In this document: piece by piece, positions 1 through 7,860 of the stretch
Numbering within the stretch: the stretch's first letter is position 1
Layout: the number at the start of each line of letters is the position of its first letter
Assembly: GCA_036395835.1 (NCBI GenBank)
Contig: DASWCW010000306.1
Location: forward strand, 1 to 47,428
Direction of reading: 5' to 3'
DNA length: 47,428 nucleotides
Source of the DNA: AP-16 sp036395835
Lineage (GTDB): Bacteria > Pseudomonadota > Alphaproteobacteria > Rhizobiales > Xanthobacteraceae
Position numbers and translations under genes: made by a program
The notes under the pieces: generated by a model
Told to the model about the DNA's origin: nothing
What the model saw: the letters and a program-made list of their open reading frames with translations, nothing else
The model's database searches: none

Positions 1-540
1 GAGCACGGTCTCGATGCGCGAGCGAACACGGGAAGCGGTCTCAGTATGCGTGGACCAGATCGGTTGCAGCACCCGCATCACGTGCGCGACGTCGATCGTC
101 TGGACGGGGAGGTCGCCGATGACGGGGCTGGCGTAGGCGGCAAGGCTGTTGCGCCACTGGTCGGCGTGCTTGCCTGTCTTCCAGTCCGCCTCGTGCGCGG
201 TGATGTAGACGGCGGCCGCCTCGTCGAAGGTCACGGTCTTGGCGGCGGCGGCTCGGGCGGCGGCCACCTTCTCGCGGCGCGCCGTGATGGGGTCTTCACC
301 GGCCTGCAGCTGGCGGCGGGCGGCCGCGGCGAGCTCGCGGGCTTGGGCAAGACCGACGGTGTGGAGGGCGCCGAGACCGAGATGGCGGCGGATCAAGCCG
401 AAGCGGTACCGGAAGATCCAGGACCGGCTTCCGTCCTTGGCGACCTGGAGATACAGTCCGCCGCCGTCGGGGTACATGCCGCGGGCGGCCGCGCGACGGA
501 TGGCGGGGGTCGAGAGACGGTGGATGGCTCGGGTTCTCAT
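1..540 (-). CDS. Tyrosine integrase (P4/DUF4102 type), N-terminal part, runs off window
   Basis: Site-specific recombinase of the kind that inserts genomic islands. Reading the minus strand from the ATG at 540 gives 180 codons without a stop, so the gene continues beyond base 1 and its catalytic domain is not visible. The N-terminus has the DUF4102 arm-binding motif YPDGGGLYLQV followed by SWIFRYRFG, then a SAM-like core-binding region ending in ETASRVRSRIETVL. A GGAG sits about 8 bases before the ATG. It resembles, but clearly differs from, the second integrase at 43379. It lies just beyond proA and reads away from the housekeeping block; in relatives the gene after proA is usually nadD, so an element probably begins here. 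Family assignment is firm, completeness unknown. Confidence 0.88.
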   Translation of the reverse strand, partial: MRTRAIHRLSTPAIRRAAARGMYPDGGGLYLQVAKDGSRSWIFRYRFGLIRRHLGLGALHTVGLAQARELAAAARRQLQAGEDPITARREKVAAARAAAAKTVTFDEAAAVYITAHEADWKTGKHADQWRNSLAAYASPVIGDLPVQTIDVAHVMRVLQPIWSTHTETASRVRSRIETVL

Positions 541-787
541 GGTGGTTCTCCGGTGCCCGCCACCTACCTGGCGACGGCTCACGGGATGTATCGCTTTGCG
601 GCGGAAAGCACAATGGGGGAAGGACGAAAATCGCTGCAGCACAAGGAGTTTGGCCACGATTTGCGACGGGATGCGACGAAGAACAACCTCAACCGGAAGG
701 CTCCAGGGAGGGCCTCCCCTCCCTCCCCCGCAGGCGGGGAAGGGAGGCGCGTGCCGACCCACATCGCATTCATCGGGCGGCAGCACA
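541..787. other. Intergenic region between integrase and proA
   Basis: 247 bases with no credible gene. It would hold the promoter of the leftward integrase. It also contains a G/C palindrome near 715-747 (CCCTCCC...GGGAGG type) that belongs to the same loose class of intergenic hairpins seen elsewhere in the window and may end proA transcription. No tRNA or direct repeat that would mark an attachment site was seen. Confidence 0.5.
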
Positions 788-2077
788 TCACGGTCGGATC
801 TGGCCCGAACCCCGCACGCGGTATTTGAAGCTGCACAGCTGCTCGACCCCGACCGGCCCGCGGGCGTGCAGTCGCCCGGTGGCGATGCCGATCTCGGCCC
901 CGAAGCCGAACTCGCCGCCATCGGCGAACTGCGTCGAGGCGTTGTGCAGCACGATCGCCGAGTCCACCTCGGCCAAGAATTTTTCCGCTGCCTGGCCGTC
1001 GGCAGTGACGATCGCATCGGTGTGATGCGAGCCGTAGCGCTCGATGTGCGCGATCGCCTCGTCGACGCCGTCGACGAGCTTCACGGCGATGATCGCGTCG
1101 AGATATTCGGTCGACCAATCCTCCTCGCTCGCGGCGTTCACGCGCGGGTCCACCATCTGCGCTGCGGTGTCGCCGCGAACCGCGCAGCCAGCGTCGAGCA
1201 GCACGGCTACGAGCGGCTCGAGCAATTGCGCGGTTCCGGCGCGGTCGACCAGCAAGGTCTCGGCCGCCCCGCACACCCCGGTGCGGCGCATTTTCGCATT
1301 GAGCACGATGTTCTTGGCCATCGCGAGGTCGGCGGCCTTGTCGACATAGACGTGGCACACGCCCTCGAGATGCGCGAACACCGGCACGCGGGCTTCCGCC
1401 TGGACCCGGCCGACCAGCCCCTTGCCGCCGCGCGGCACGATCACGTCGATCGTGCCGTCGAGCCCGGAGAGCATCAGGCCGACCGCGGCGCGATCGCGGG
1501 TGGGCACGAGCGCGATCGCGGCTTGCGGCAGGCCGGCCTGCTCGAGGCCGGCGGCGAGCGCCGCATGAATGGCGCGGCTCGAGCGGAACCCTTCCGAGCC
1601 GCCGCGCAGGATCACGGCATTGCCGGCCTTGAGGCACAACGCGCCGGCGTCGGCAGTCACGTTCGGGCGGCTCTCGTAGATCACCCCGACGACGCCGAGC
1701 GGCACCCGGACGCGCTCGATGCGCATGCCGTTCGGCCGGGTCCAGGCATCCGTCACGGTGCCGACCGGATCCGGCAATCGACGCACCAATGCGACGCCCG
1801 CCGCCATCGCCTCGATGCGCTTTTCATCGAGCGCGAGCCGATCGGCGAAGGCCTCGGTGGCGCCGGCGGCGCGCGCGTCGGCGAGATCCTCGGCATTGGC
1901 CGCAAGGATCGGCTTCGTGCGGGCGCGGATCGCATTCGCCATCGCGGCGAGCGCCGCATCCTTTTGCGCGGACGGCGCAAGCGCCAGCGTGCGCGCCGCG
2001 GTTTTCGCGCGTGCGCCGATCTCGCGCATCGCCTCGGCGATGTCGCGGCCTTCGATGGTTTTCAGCGGCGCCGTCAT
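788..2077 (-). CDS. proA: Gamma-glutamyl phosphate reductase
   Basis: Second enzyme of proline synthesis: NADPH reduction of gamma-glutamyl phosphate to glutamate semialdehyde in the cytoplasm. The 429-residue product has the usual length and is an aldehyde-dehydrogenase-fold protein; the region KMRRTGVCGAAETLL carries the catalytic cysteine, and VPRGGKGLV and the C-terminal FADGGEFGFGAEIGIATGR are family hallmarks. It follows proB on the same strand after about 210 bases. The start MTAPLKTIE at 2077 leaves a normal N-terminus. Assignment is secure. Confidence 0.97.
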   Translation of the reverse strand: MTAPLKTIEGRDIAEAMREIGARAKTAARTLALAPSAQKDAALAAMANAIRARTKPILAANAEDLADARAAGATEAFADRLALDEKRIEAMAAGVALVRRLPDPVGTVTDAWTRPNGMRIERVRVPLGVVGVIYESRPNVTADAGALCLKAGNAVILRGGSEGFRSSRAIHAALAAGLEQAGLPQAAIALVPTRDRAAVGLMLSGLDGTIDVIVPRGGKGLVGRVQAEARVPVFAHLEGVCHVYVDKAADLAMAKNIVLNAKMRRTGVCGAAETLLVDRAGTAQLLEPLVAVLLDAGCAVRGDTAAQMVDPRVNAASEEDWSTEYLDAIIAVKLVDGVDEAIAHIERYGSHHTDAIVTADGQAAEKFLAEVDSAIVLHNASTQFADGGEFGFGAEIGIATGRLHARGPVGVEQLCSFKYRVRGSGQIRP

Positions 2078-2159
2078 GGCGGTTGCATATCACGCGAGCA
2101 AAGTTGGGGCGAGGGCGGTCTGTCACCCGCAGCGTGTCATCGCCAGGCAAGGGCACCCG

Positions 2160-2280
2160 TCGCGCAAGCGCAACGGGGATCCCGTGTCCGGGCGACCCAG
2201 TAACCCGTTCAGGAGTTGCAGCGCGATACTTCAATGGCGGCGGATACTGGGTGGCCCGCATGCGCGGGCCATGACACCCA
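2160..2280. repeat. Intergenic palindromic element between proB and proA
   Basis: The spacer carries a hairpin GGCCCGC-ATGC-GCGGGCC at 2253-2270, nested inside outer arms TGGGTG...CACCCA (about 2249-2280). This looks like a small repeated extragenic palindrome of the type scattered through Bradyrhizobiaceae genomes. Because proB and proA are co-directional it could also act as an mRNA stability or attenuation element. Only one copy of this exact form was noticed in the window. Confidence 0.45.
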
Positions 2281-2289
2281 TTGTTTGGC

Positions 2290-3417
2290 TCACTCCCGCC
2301 GCAGCACCAGATCGTCGCGATGGATCATCTCGGCGCGCCCGCCGAAGCCCAGGATCAGCACGATGTCGCCGGACGATTTGCCGAGAAGTTTCGCCGCGTC
2401 GCCGGCATCGTAGGCGGAAAGTCCGCGGCCGATCTCGTGGCCGTCGAGGTCGCGGATGACGACCGCGTCGCCGCGGGAAAACTCGCCCTCGACGCGCTTG
2501 ACGCCGGCCGGCAGCAGGCTCTTGCCGGAGCGCAGCGCTGCAACCGCACCGGCGTCGATGAACAGAATGCCCCTGGGCTCGAGCGAGCCCGCGATCCATT
2601 TCTTGCGTGCGGTCACCGGATTGCCCGGCGCCAGGAACCAGGTGCAGGGTCCGCCCGCCGCGATCGCCTGCAGCGGATTGTCGACCGCGCCCGGCGCGAT
2701 CACCATATGCGCCCCAGCCGCCGTCGCGATCTTGCCGGCCTCGATCTTGGTCTGCATGCCGCCGCGCGAGAGGTCGGAGCCGGCGACTCCCGCCATCGCC
2801 TCGATCTCGGGGGTGATTTTCGCGACCAGCGGAATGCGCTTGGCGTGCGGATTCCCCGCCGGCGGAGTGTCGTAGAGCCCGTCGACGTCGGAGAGCAGGA
2901 TCAAGAGGTCGGCGCTCACCATGGTGGCGACCCGCGCGGCGAGCCGGTCGTTGTCGCCGTAGCGGATCTCGTTGGTCGCCACCGTGTCGTTCTCGTTGAT
3001 GACCGGCACCGCGCGCCATTCGAGCAGCTTGTTCACGGTCGACCGCGCGTTGAGATAGCGTCTGCGCTCCTCGGTGTCGCCAAGCGTCAGCAGGATCTGG
3101 CCGGTGCTGATGGAATGCGCGCCGAGCATTTCCGACCAGGTGCGGGCGAGCGCGATTTGCCCAACCGCCGCCGCCGCCTGACTGTCCTCGAGCTTGAGCT
3201 GCGGCGGCAGCTTGAGCACGCTGCGGCCGAGCGCGATCGCGCCCGAGGAGACCACCAGAATATCGCGGCCCTTCCCGTGCAGCCCGGCGATGTCGGCCGC
3301 GAGCGAGGCGAGCCACGCCTGATTGAGCCGACCGGCGGCGGCGTCGACCAGCAGCGAGGAGCCGACTTTCACGATGATGCGGCGGAAATCGTCGATGGCT
3401 GGGGGTTTGCGCGACAT
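2290..3417 (-). CDS. proB: Glutamate 5-kinase
   Basis: First committed enzyme of proline synthesis: ATP-dependent phosphorylation of glutamate, normally feedback-inhibited by proline. 375 residues: an amino-acid-kinase domain (IIVKVGSSLL near the N-terminus, then VVSSGAIALG, NENDTVA, LLSDVDGLY) followed by a C-terminal PUA domain from about residue 280. I chose the ATG at 3417 (MSRKPPAID); the open frame extends 17 codons further upstream but that segment is not family-like. It precedes proA on the same strand. Confidence 0.96.
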   Translation of the reverse strand: MSRKPPAIDDFRRIIVKVGSSLLVDAAAGRLNQAWLASLAADIAGLHGKGRDILVVSSGAIALGRSVLKLPPQLKLEDSQAAAAVGQIALARTWSEMLGAHSISTGQILLTLGDTEERRRYLNARSTVNKLLEWRAVPVINENDTVATNEIRYGDNDRLAARVATMVSADLLILLSDVDGLYDTPPAGNPHAKRIPLVAKITPEIEAMAGVAGSDLSRGGMQTKIEAGKIATAAGAHMVIAPGAVDNPLQAIAAGGPCTWFLAPGNPVTARKKWIAGSLEPRGILFIDAGAVAALRSGKSLLPAGVKRVEGEFSRGDAVVIRDLDGHEIGRGLSAYDAGDAAKLLGKSSGDIVLILGFGGRAEMIHRDDLVLRRE

Positions 3418-3563
3418 GCCTTGTCCCGGTCCGGCAACCACCCGCCGGCGCCGAGGATTGTCTAGCATGTTCCGGAACAGCGGGGTTCTGCCGAAAAGGA
3501 CCCTGTTTCGCGCGGAAGTCCACGAGCCAAGTGTCTGATTCCGATCGATAAAAGGCTTTCATT

Positions 3564-3592
3564 TTGCAAAAATACTTCTCATTCATTGTATT
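3564..3592 (+). promoter_or_regulatory. Candidate sigma70 promoter of the DUF72 gene
   Basis: TTGCAA at 3564-3569 and TGTATT at 3587-3592 are separated by 17 bases inside a conspicuously AT-rich stretch. The DUF72 start codon lies about 35 bases downstream. The same spacer also has to serve the leftward proB gene. Prediction by eye only. Confidence 0.4.
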
Positions 3593-3625
3593 TTTTCGGT
3601 AAACAATGTTGGATTGAGGTTCGCA

Positions 3626-4408
3626 ATGGGAGCTTCCCGGATTTCGCTTCGCTCCGCGAGGGTCGCGCCCATCGCCCGGGTCCGGATCGGCACCTCCGGC
3701 TGGCATTACGCCTCCTGGCGCGGGCCGTTCTTCCCCAACGAGCTCAGGGCCAAGGATCGCCTGCACTTCTATGCCGAGCATTTCTCGACGACCGAGCTCA
3801 ACGGCGTGTTCTACCGCACGCCGACCGAGGCGGCGGTGCGCGGGTGGCGCGACGGCACGCCGGAGGATTTTCTGTTCGCCTGGAAGGCATCGAAATTCAT
3901 CACGCATTGGAAGCGCCTGAGCGAGAAATCCTCGAACAGCATCGAGCTGATGGAGAGCCGGCTGAAAATTCTCGGCCGCAAGGCCGGCCCGGTGCTGTTC
4001 CAGCTGCCGCCGCGCATGACGGCCGACCGCGAGCGCATCGCGGCGTTCCTGAAAATGCTGCCGAAGCGGCGCCGCTGCGCCTTCGAGTTCCGCCACAAGA
4101 GCTGGTACGAGGCACCGATCTTCGATGTGCTGCGCGATCGCAACATCGCGCTGTGCCTGTCCGACCATCACGACGCGCCGGCGCCCTGGGAGCTGACGGC
4201 GAGCCACGTCTACATTCGCGGCCACGGGCCGGGCGGCCGGTACCGCGATCATTATTCGGACCGGACCTTGCGGGACTGGGCGCGCTTCATCGCGCGTTGC
4301 CGGCGGCAGGGCCGCGAGATCTTTTGTTACTTCGACAACGACCAGAAGAGCGCCGCCCCCGCCGATGCGCTGCGGCTGATGGGCATGGTAGGCAAGCCGG
4401 CAGAGTAG
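3626..4408 (+). CDS. DUF72 family protein (YecE-like)
   Basis: A 260-residue DUF72 protein with a predicted TIM-barrel-like fold and unknown biochemical role. Family signatures: IGTSGWHYASWRGPFFP near the N-terminus, FYRTPT, FAWKASKFITHWKRL, VLFQLPP, AFEFRHKSWYE and a C-terminal CYFDNDQKSAAPADA. The start at 3626 is preceded by GAGG at a good distance; an in-frame TTG at 3614 is less likely. It is the only plus-strand gene among the housekeeping genes and sits between obgE and proB, so it is probably a later insertion into a conserved block. Function unknown. Confidence 0.88.
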   Translation: MGASRISLRSARVAPIARVRIGTSGWHYASWRGPFFPNELRAKDRLHFYAEHFSTTELNGVFYRTPTEAAVRGWRDGTPEDFLFAWKASKFITHWKRLSEKSSNSIELMESRLKILGRKAGPVLFQLPPRMTADRERIAAFLKMLPKRRRCAFEFRHKSWYEAPIFDVLRDRNIALCLSDHHDAPAPWELTASHVYIRGHGPGGRYRDHYSDRTLRDWARFIARCRRQGREIFCYFDNDQKSAAPADALRLMGMVGKPAE

Positions 4409-4437
4409 TCTTGCGAAGAGAGCAATGCGCGCGACTC

Positions 4438-4565
4438 CCTCCCCCGCTTGCGGGGGAGGGGTGGGGAGGGGGCAAATGGATTGCTAGATTAGGCGCGCAC
4501 GCCCCCTCCCGACGCGCTTCGCGCGTCGACCTCCCCCGCGAGCGGGGGAGGTGATCGGAGCGAAC
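4438..4565. repeat. Double GC hairpin intergenic repeat, copy A
   Basis: Two near-identical palindromes, CCTCCCCCGC-TT-GCGGGGGAGG (4438-4459) and CCTCCCCCGC-GA-GCGGGGGAGG (4530-4551), flank a short spacer that also holds GACGCGC-TTC-GCGCGTC (4511-4527). The right arm continues into GGAGGTGATCGGAGCGA, which recurs in inverted orientation at 7681-7702 and in slightly altered form at 28030-28052. It lies between the convergent DUF72 and obgE genes, where it could also end transcription in both directions. Confidence 0.75.
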
Positions 4566-4566
4566 C

Positions 4567-5625
4567 TCACGGCTGCCACGCCGCCGCGCGCGCCGGGCGA
4601 TCGAGCGCGGCCGCGCGCGCGGTTTCGATGCCTCGCATGAGCGCGCGCAGCACGTCCTCGACGCCCGCGCCCGTCACCGCGGAGATCACGAACGGCGCGG
4701 TCTGTTTTTCCGCATGCGTGCCGCGCATCGCGTGCTTGAGCCGCGCGACCTGCTCGTGCACCGCATCCGGCGCGAGCGCGTCGGCCTTGGTGAGCGCGAC
4801 GAGTTCCGGCTTTTGCGAGAGCCCGTGGCCATAGGCGTCGAGCTCGTGGCGGACGGTGCGGTAGGCGGCGCCGGCATCCTCGCCCGTGCCGTCGACGAGG
4901 TGGAGCAGCACGCGGCAGCGCTCGATGTGGCCGAGGAAGCGGTCGCCGAGGCCCGAGCCCTCGTGCGCGCCCTCGATCAGGCCCGGAATGTCGGCGAGCA
5001 CGAATTCGCGCCCGTCGATCCGCGCCACGCCGAGCTGCGGATGCAAGGTCGTGAACGGATAATCGGCGATCTTGGGCTTGGCGGCGCTGACCGCGGCCAA
5101 AAACGTCGACTTTCCCGCATTGGGCAGGCCGACGATCCCAGCGTCGGCGATGAGCTTGAGCCGCAAGAAGATCGTGCGCTCCTCGCCGGGCTGGCCGGGA
5201 TTGGCGTGCCGCGGCGCGCGGTTGGTCGAGGATTTGAAATGCGCGTTGCCGAAGCCGCCGTTGCCGCCACGGGCGAGCACCGCGCGCTCGCCGACCTCGA
5301 CCAGATCCGCCAGCAGCGTCTCGCCGTCCTCATCGAAGATCTGGGTGCCGGCCGGGATCTTGAGCACGACGTCGGCGCCGTTGGCGCCCGCGCGCTCCTG
5401 GCCCATGCCGTTTCGTCCGCGCCCCGCCTTGACATGCTGGCGGTAGCGATAGTCGATCAGCGTGTTGAGGCCGGACACTGCCTCCGCCACCACATCGCCG
5501 CCGCGGCCGCCGTTGCCGCCGTTGGGGCCGCCGAACTCGATGAATTTCTCGCGCCGGAACGCGACGCAGCCGTTGCCGCCGTCGCCGGAGCGGATCTGGA
5601 TCTTCGCCTGGTCGAGAAATTTCAT
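4567..5625 (-). CDS. obgE: GTPase Obg/CgtA
   Basis: Essential ribosome-associated GTPase involved in 50S subunit maturation and stress control. 352 residues: the glycine-rich Obg fold at the N-terminus (SGDGGNGCVAFRREKF, GGPNGGNGGRGGDV), then a G domain with G1 GLPNAGKST, G3 DIPGLIEGAHEG, G4 TKAD and G5 SAVTG. The start MKFLDQAKI at 5625 is the standard Obg N-terminus; the frame stays open a further 35 codons upstream but that is not conserved. It belongs to the classic rplU-rpmA-obgE neighbourhood. Confidence 0.97.
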   Translation of the reverse strand: MKFLDQAKIQIRSGDGGNGCVAFRREKFIEFGGPNGGNGGRGGDVVAEAVSGLNTLIDYRYRQHVKAGRGRNGMGQERAGANGADVVLKIPAGTQIFDEDGETLLADLVEVGERAVLARGGNGGFGNAHFKSSTNRAPRHANPGQPGEERTIFLRLKLIADAGIVGLPNAGKSTFLAAVSAAKPKIADYPFTTLHPQLGVARIDGREFVLADIPGLIEGAHEGSGLGDRFLGHIERCRVLLHLVDGTGEDAGAAYRTVRHELDAYGHGLSQKPELVALTKADALAPDAVHEQVARLKHAMRGTHAEKQTAPFVISAVTGAGVEDVLRALMRGIETARAAALDRPARAAAWQP

Positions 5626-5698
5626 GGTGGGAATATAAGGGACCGCGCGGCGCCCCAAAGTGCGAGCGCGCGTTATTTGCCTGAGCCTCGCCGCGCGC

Positions 5699-5770
5699 TT
5701 CACCTCTCCCCGCCGGGGAGGCCACCCCACCCCGCCGCCTTCGCGGCGACCCTCCCCTTCGGGGAGGGAT
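5699..5770. repeat. Tandem GC hairpins between GNAT gene and obgE
   Basis: CTCCCCGCCGGGGAG (5706-5720) and CCCTCCCC-TTC-GGGGAGGG (5750-5768) form two hairpins with a third G/C palindrome (GCCGCC-TTC-GCGGCG) between them. This is the same class of intergenic element as copies at 4438 and 7681 but lacks the conserved GTGATCGGAGCGA tail. It may reduce read-through between the acetyltransferase and obgE. Confidence 0.6.
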
Positions 5771-5772
5771 AC

Positions 5773-6390
5773 TCACGCCACCCGCCGCGAGGCACCCCAG
5801 CTCTTGAGCGAGGCCCAGATCGAGCGCTCCAGCCGGAAGCGGTCGATCGGTGCCGAGCTTTTCAGCGCACGGATGCGGTAGAGCCCGACGCCGGTCCACT
5901 GGAAGCCGCATTTCTCCAGCACCCGGCGCGAGGCCGGATTGGTGACCCGGGCGCCGGCCTGCAGCGTCTCCAATCCGAGGTCCGTGAACGCGTGGTCGAT
6001 CAGCGCGCGCACCGCCTCGGTGGCAAAGCCGCGGCCCCAGTAGGGCACGCCGAGCCAGCAGCCGAGTTCCGGCATCAAGCCCGCAGTACCCGGGCCGTCG
6101 CGCAGCTCGAGCCCGCACGCCCCAATGAGGGTGCCGTCGGCGAGCGCGACCGCGAACGTCGTCTCCTGGTCCGACCGATTGGCCGCAGCCAGGAAGGCGT
6201 TGGCATCGGTGAGCGCATAGGGATGCGGAATGCGCGCCGTGTTCTCGGCGATGCGACGCTCGTTCGCGAGCATCGCGATCCTCTCCGCGTCCTCGAGACG
6301 CGGCGCGCGCAGCACGAGCCGCTCCGTCTCGAGGACGGGAATACTCGCCTCCCGCAGGCTCTCCGCGGCAATCGGTTCCAGCAGCGTCAT
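5773..6390 (-). CDS. GNAT family N-acetyltransferase (RimJ/RimL-like)
   Basis: A 205-residue acetyl-CoA-dependent acetyltransferase of the Acetyltransf_3 (RimJ/RimL) type. The N-terminus has ETERLVLRAPRLEDAERI; the acetyl-CoA pyrophosphate-binding motif is seen as YWGRGFATEAVRALIDHAF, followed by TNPASRRVLEKCGF. The ATG at 6390 (MTLLEPIAAES) is preferred over upstream in-frame starts that run into the terminator hairpin after rpmA. A GNAT gene at this place, between rpmA and obgE, is common in Hyphomicrobiales. The substrate cannot be told from sequence. Confidence 0.88.
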   Translation of the reverse strand: MTLLEPIAAESLREASIPVLETERLVLRAPRLEDAERIAMLANERRIAENTARIPHPYALTDANAFLAAANRSDQETTFAVALADGTLIGACGLELRDGPGTAGLMPELGCWLGVPYWGRGFATEAVRALIDHAFTDLGLETLQAGARVTNPASRRVLEKCGFQWTGVGLYRIRALKSSAPIDRFRLERSIWASLKSWGASRRVA

Positions 6391-6414
6391 GGCACGGGCT
6401 CCTTTGCTCCAAAA

Positions 6415-6449
6415 GCGAAGAGGGGAGCCGGCATCCCGTCTCCCCTCTT
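6415..6449 (-). terminator. Terminator-like hairpin downstream of rpmA
   Basis: Perfect 10-base arms AAGAGGGGAG (6418-6427) and CTCCCCTCTT (6440-6449) with a 12-base loop. On the minus strand the hairpin is followed by CGCTTTTGG, a short T run. It sits about 60 bases after the rpmA stop and 27 bases before the acetyltransferase start, so it could separate the ribosomal operon from the genes below. Confidence 0.55.
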
Positions 6450-6509
6450 GGAACCCGATCGGGTCCGCCGGTTCGATGGATGCCGGCGGACGCACATAAT
6501 TCCGCCGTT

Positions 6510-6782
6510 TTACTCCGCCGCAGCCTCCGTCATCGGGATCACGGATACATAGGTGCGGCCCTTGGTTTTGGTCTTGAACTCGACTCGTCCGTTGGTCAGT
6601 GCGAACAGCGTGTGATCCTTGCCTACGCCCACGTTTTGCCCGGGATGCCATTTGGTGCCGCGCTGGCGCGCAAGGATATTGCCGGCGAGCACCGCTTGGC
6701 CGCCGAACAATTTCACGCCGAGGCGTCGGCCCGCCGAGTCGCGACCGTTGCGCGAGGAACCGCCTGCTTTCTTGTGAGCCAT
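6510..6782 (-). CDS. rpmA: Ribosomal protein bL27
   Basis: Component of the large ribosomal subunit near the peptidyl-transferase centre. 90 residues, typical length, with the canonical N-terminus MAHKKAGGSSRNGRDS and the family motifs GGQAVLAGNILARQRG and HPGQNVGVGKDHTLFA. It follows rplU by 57 bases on the same strand, the universal rplU-rpmA order. No N-terminal propeptide is present. Confidence 0.98.
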   Translation of the reverse strand: MAHKKAGGSSRNGRDSAGRRLGVKLFGGQAVLAGNILARQRGTKWHPGQNVGVGKDHTLFALTNGRVEFKTKTKGRTYVSVIPMTEAAAE

Positions 6783-6839
6783 GGGTTCGCTGCTTTCGTT
6801 AGCTCGGTCTTCTAACCCGATTCCATGACGGAATCATAA

Positions 6840-7484
6840 TCACTTCTTTTTACCTTTGCGGGTGTCGGCGGCCGGCTTTTTCGCCGCGGGCTTTTTCGCG
6901 GGGGCAGCCGCTTTCTCCGCCTTGGGCTTGGCTGGCTTTTTCGCCGGCTTCGCCGCCTTGGGCTTGGCGGGTTTGGCCTGCGCCTTCTCGGCTTTCGGTT
7001 CTGCCTTGGCCTCGGGCGCGGGCTGGGTTTCGGCCTTCTTGGCCGGCGCTTTCGGCTTTGCCTCCGGCTGCGGCGCCGGCTGGGCGGGCGTCACCGCGGC
7101 CGGCTCGGCCCGCGCGGGCTGCGGTGCGGCTTCGACCCGCGGCGCGGCTTCGGCCTTCGGCCTGGGCTTTCTGCCCTCGGTGAGGATCTCGGTAATGCGG
7201 ATCACCGAGAACTCCTGGCGATGGCCGCGCTTGCGGCGCGAATTCTTGCGCCGGCGCTTCTTGAACGCGATGACCTTTTCGCCGCGGCCCTGCTCGACGA
7301 CCTCGCCGGCTACGGTGGCGCCGGACACATGGGGGCTGCCGATCAAAATGCTCTCGCCGCCGACGAGGAGCACTTCGGCGAACTGGACCGCGTCGCCCGG
7401 CTGGCCCGAAATCTTGTCGACCGTGACCAGGTCCTCCTCGGCGACCCGATATTGTTTCCCGCCGGTCCTGATGATTGCAAACAT
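6840..7484 (-). CDS. rplU: Ribosomal protein bL21 with long Ala/Lys/Pro-rich tail
   Basis: Large-subunit ribosomal protein. The first ~105 residues are a normal bL21 (MFAIIRTGGKQYRVAEED, KRRRKNSRRKRGHRQ). A further ~110 residues of low-complexity, lysine/alanine/proline-rich sequence rich in PKA, AKPAK and KKPA units extend the product to 214 residues, about twice the usual length. Basic L21 tails occur in Hyphomicrobiales, so this is probably genuine rather than a fusion error; it may be disordered. Start at 7484 is fixed by the conserved N-terminus. A strong promoter lies at 7610-7637. Confidence 0.96.
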   Translation of the reverse strand: MFAIIRTGGKQYRVAEEDLVTVDKISGQPGDAVQFAEVLLVGGESILIGSPHVSGATVAGEVVEQGRGEKVIAFKKRRRKNSRRKRGHRQEFSVIRITEILTEGRKPRPKAEAAPRVEAAPQPARAEPAAVTPAQPAPQPEAKPKAPAKKAETQPAPEAKAEPKAEKAQAKPAKPKAAKPAKKPAKPKAEKAAAPAKKPAAKKPAADTRKGKKK

Positions 7485-7578
7485 GGCTATGTCCCGCGCT
7501 GTTGCCGCGGCGCTCGGATCGCCGATCGGATCAAGTCTTTTGCCCGGCCGCCCGCGCGGCTTTCCGCGCAAAACGAAC

Positions 7579-7599
7579 GGCGCGGAAAACCTCCGCGCC
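7579..7599 (-). promoter_or_regulatory. Hairpin in the rplU leader
   Basis: GGCGCGGA (7579-7586) pairs with TCCGCGCC (7592-7599) around a short loop, between the predicted rplU promoter and start codon. Ribosomal protein leaders often fold in this way for autogenous control, but no specific L21 leader motif was recognised, so a regulatory role is only a possibility. Confidence 0.35.
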
Positions 7600-7609
7600 G
7601 GGCCGCGGC

Positions 7610-7637
7610 ACTATAGAAATCAGGGCCTTGCTGTCAA
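7610..7637 (-). promoter_or_regulatory. Strong sigma70-type promoter for rplU-rpmA
   Basis: On the minus strand TTGACA (7637-7632) is followed, after 16 bases, by TATAGT (7615-7610). Both hexamers are close to consensus. The rplU start is about 125 bases downstream, leaving a structured leader. This is the best housekeeping promoter seen in the window. Confidence 0.7.
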
Positions 7638-7860
7638 GGCGCGCTGTTCGAGGTGTCGATAGCACACGTGTTGTCCGGGCGGTCGCTCCGATCACCTCCC
7701 CCTTAAGGGCCCCAAGGGGGAGGAAGCAGAATGTGGCCGCTCCGAGCCAACGCGATAGCGTCCCCATGGACGATCCCTGACGGAGCGTCGTAAGGATTGG
7801 ACGCGCCCACCGAGACGCTATTCTGCGGACGTGCGCCGACGACCGAAACCAGGTGCCGTC
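7638..7860. other. Spacer between the rplU promoter and the LivG-type ATPase gene
   Basis: The whole gap between rplU and the ATPase is 376 bases. Besides the rplU promoter and leader it holds GC-hairpin copy B (7681-7723) and then about 135 bases with no recognisable gene, promoter or FNR-type box. It marks the join between the housekeeping block and the catabolic segment. Confidence 0.5.
7681..7723. repeat. GC hairpin intergenic repeat, copy B
   Basis: Perfect 10-base inverted repeat CCTCCCCCTT (7695-7704) / AAGGGGGAGG (7714-7723). Its left flank, read on the minus strand, is GGAGGTGATCGGAGCGA, identical over these 17 bases to the right flank of copy A. It therefore belongs to a dispersed repeat family. 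Confidence 0.75.

Noticed and set aside
239..2203. 654-codon plus-strand open frame opposite proA
   Set aside because: Antisense shadow of proA and of the integrase; arginine/alanine-rich with no domain.
2231..4252. 673-codon minus-strand open frame covering proB and the DUF72 gene
   Set aside because: Out of frame with proB and antisense to DUF72; no recognisable domain.
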